From Azotimanducus sp963663145 (lineage in GTDB: Bacteria > Pseudomonadota > Gammaproteobacteria > Pseudomonadales > Azotimanducaceae): 64,000 bases of DNA. Of the stretch, positions 63,584-64,000 are shown in pieces. Below the pieces are notes generated by a model that searched no databases, was not told where the DNA came from, and was given only the letters and a program-made list of their open reading frames with translations. The stretch is from positions 1,612,001-1,676,000 of the forward strand of contig OY760134.1 of NCBI GenBank assembly GCA_963663145.1, given 5' to 3'. Position 1 is the first letter of the stretch. Each line of letters starts with the position of its first letter. The translations under genes and the position numbers were made by a program.

Positions 63584-64000
63584 CTACAAATGCACTCTTG
63601 CCACCGTGCAACCGACCGCGAAAATGGGGATTGGCGCATAAAAATAGAGTTCCCCCGGATGACCTTGGGTTGCACCTGAAACGGCTATGAAAGTACGAAT
63701 CTCAAAACCGCCCTGCCCGGCATCGCGGTGGGTGTCCTCGTCCGTATAGGCGGTAAGCGCAGTGACATCACTGGCGAGCCAGGCATCAAGAAACTTCCGA
63801 TCCCAAGCTTCATTAATCTTTCCCGAATCGGGTGTTGCTGGCCAGTGAGAAATACCACCCGTCCCGATGATCGCTATACGCTCCGGCAGGTCGCGGCAAA
63901 CCTCCCCCAGCTTTCGCCCAAACTCATAAGCTCGACGCAAGGGTGTGAGCGGCGGTCCCTGACAATTGATATTCACGGGAATAACGGGGATATCGTAGGC
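63584..64000 (-). CDS. LigB-type extradiol ring-cleavage dioxygenase, partial
   Basis: This is the C-terminal 138 residues of a protocatechuate 4,5-dioxygenase beta-like (LigB) enzyme; the gene continues past the window end. Visible segments are IPVIPVNINCQGPPLTPLRR, IAIIGTGGISHWPATPDSGK followed by INEAWDRKFLDAWL, TDEDTHRDAGQGGFEIRTFI and ELYFYAPIPIFAVGCTVARV. These iron(II) enzymes open catechol-type rings. Its end abuts the REP-like repeats, so the RAYT island sits between it and the P450. Confidence 0.9.
   Translation of the reverse strand, partial: AYDIPVIPVNINCQGPPLTPLRRAYEFGRKLGEVCRDLPERIAIIGTGGISHWPATPDSGKINEAWDRKFLDAWLASDVTALTAYTDEDTHRDAGQGGFEIRTFIAVSGATQGHPGELYFYAPIPIFAVGCTVARVHL

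Noticed and set aside
63721..63740. Another GGTGGGTGTCC match near the window end
   Set aside because: It lies inside the LigB-type gene and encodes the conserved TDEDTHRDAG segment, so coding constraint explains it.

Overview
The window looks like a chromosomal segment of a gammaproteobacterium, probably an environmental or marine lineage. The clearest marker is the minus-strand run recA-recX-alaS-lysC-csrA leading to a tRNA-Ser(GCU), a classic gammaproteobacterial order. Slt70-type transglycosylase, TatD, UvrB, class 2 PyrD and a methylcitrate (prp) cluster agree with this. No phage, plasmid, rRNA or CRISPR module was seen. Most DNA is moderately GC-rich. The exception is a strikingly GC-rich patch at about 62.2-63.6 kb that carries a REP-associated tyrosine transposase.

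Layout. 0-9 kb: a peroxiredoxin end, a two-gene membrane desaturase unit, a VapBC toxin-antitoxin pair, a TonB-dependent receptor, a secreted thioredoxin-like protein, a decayed DUF222/HNH gene and a haloalkane dehalogenase. 9-16 kb: tRNA-Ser, cytochrome c, csrA, lysC, alaS, recX, recA, then a divergent VanY-type peptidase. 16-27 kb: a DUF4143 ATPase broken by two in-frame stops, a DsbA-fold protein, UspA, then the operon-like run slt-tatD-C39 peptidase-S9 peptidase-ddl, converging with pyrD. 27-34.5 kb: a MoxR/DUF58/DUF4381/VWA/VWA-TPR/BatD envelope-stress operon. 34.5-39.4 kb: a truncated DUF4143 ATPase joined to the 3' end of prpD, then prpC, prpB and thrH. 39.7-41 kb: a voltage-gated ion channel fused to a Schlafen/AlbA-type domain. 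41-47 kb: an ABC-2 exporter pair and an ATP-grasp / inactive transglutaminase / retropepsin-like operon. 47-53 kb: an Lrp regulator divergent from a VOC dioxygenase-like gene, a broken Fic gene, a secreted phosphoesterase and uvrB with a toxin-antitoxin remnant behind it. 53-64 kb: catabolic genes (NTF2-like, LLM oxidoreductase, PQQ-type propeller, D-aminoacylase-like amidohydrolase, YceI, CHM isomerase, FAH-family, P450, LigB-type extradiol dioxygenase) with the RAYT and its REP-like hairpins.

Three themes link these regions. Housekeeping operons are separated by short accessory patches, and the accessory genes (Fic, DUF4143 ATPases, DUF222/HNH, a VapBC-like remnant) are nearly all broken, several by clean in-frame stops. 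Two families of short dispersed repeats occur: a roughly 70-bp degenerate intergenic element in three places, and a REP-like GGTGGGTGTCC motif centred on the RAYT. The most unusual single gene is the channel-AlbA fusion, which is preceded by a palindrome and a 22-codon upstream ORF whose stop overlaps the channel start.
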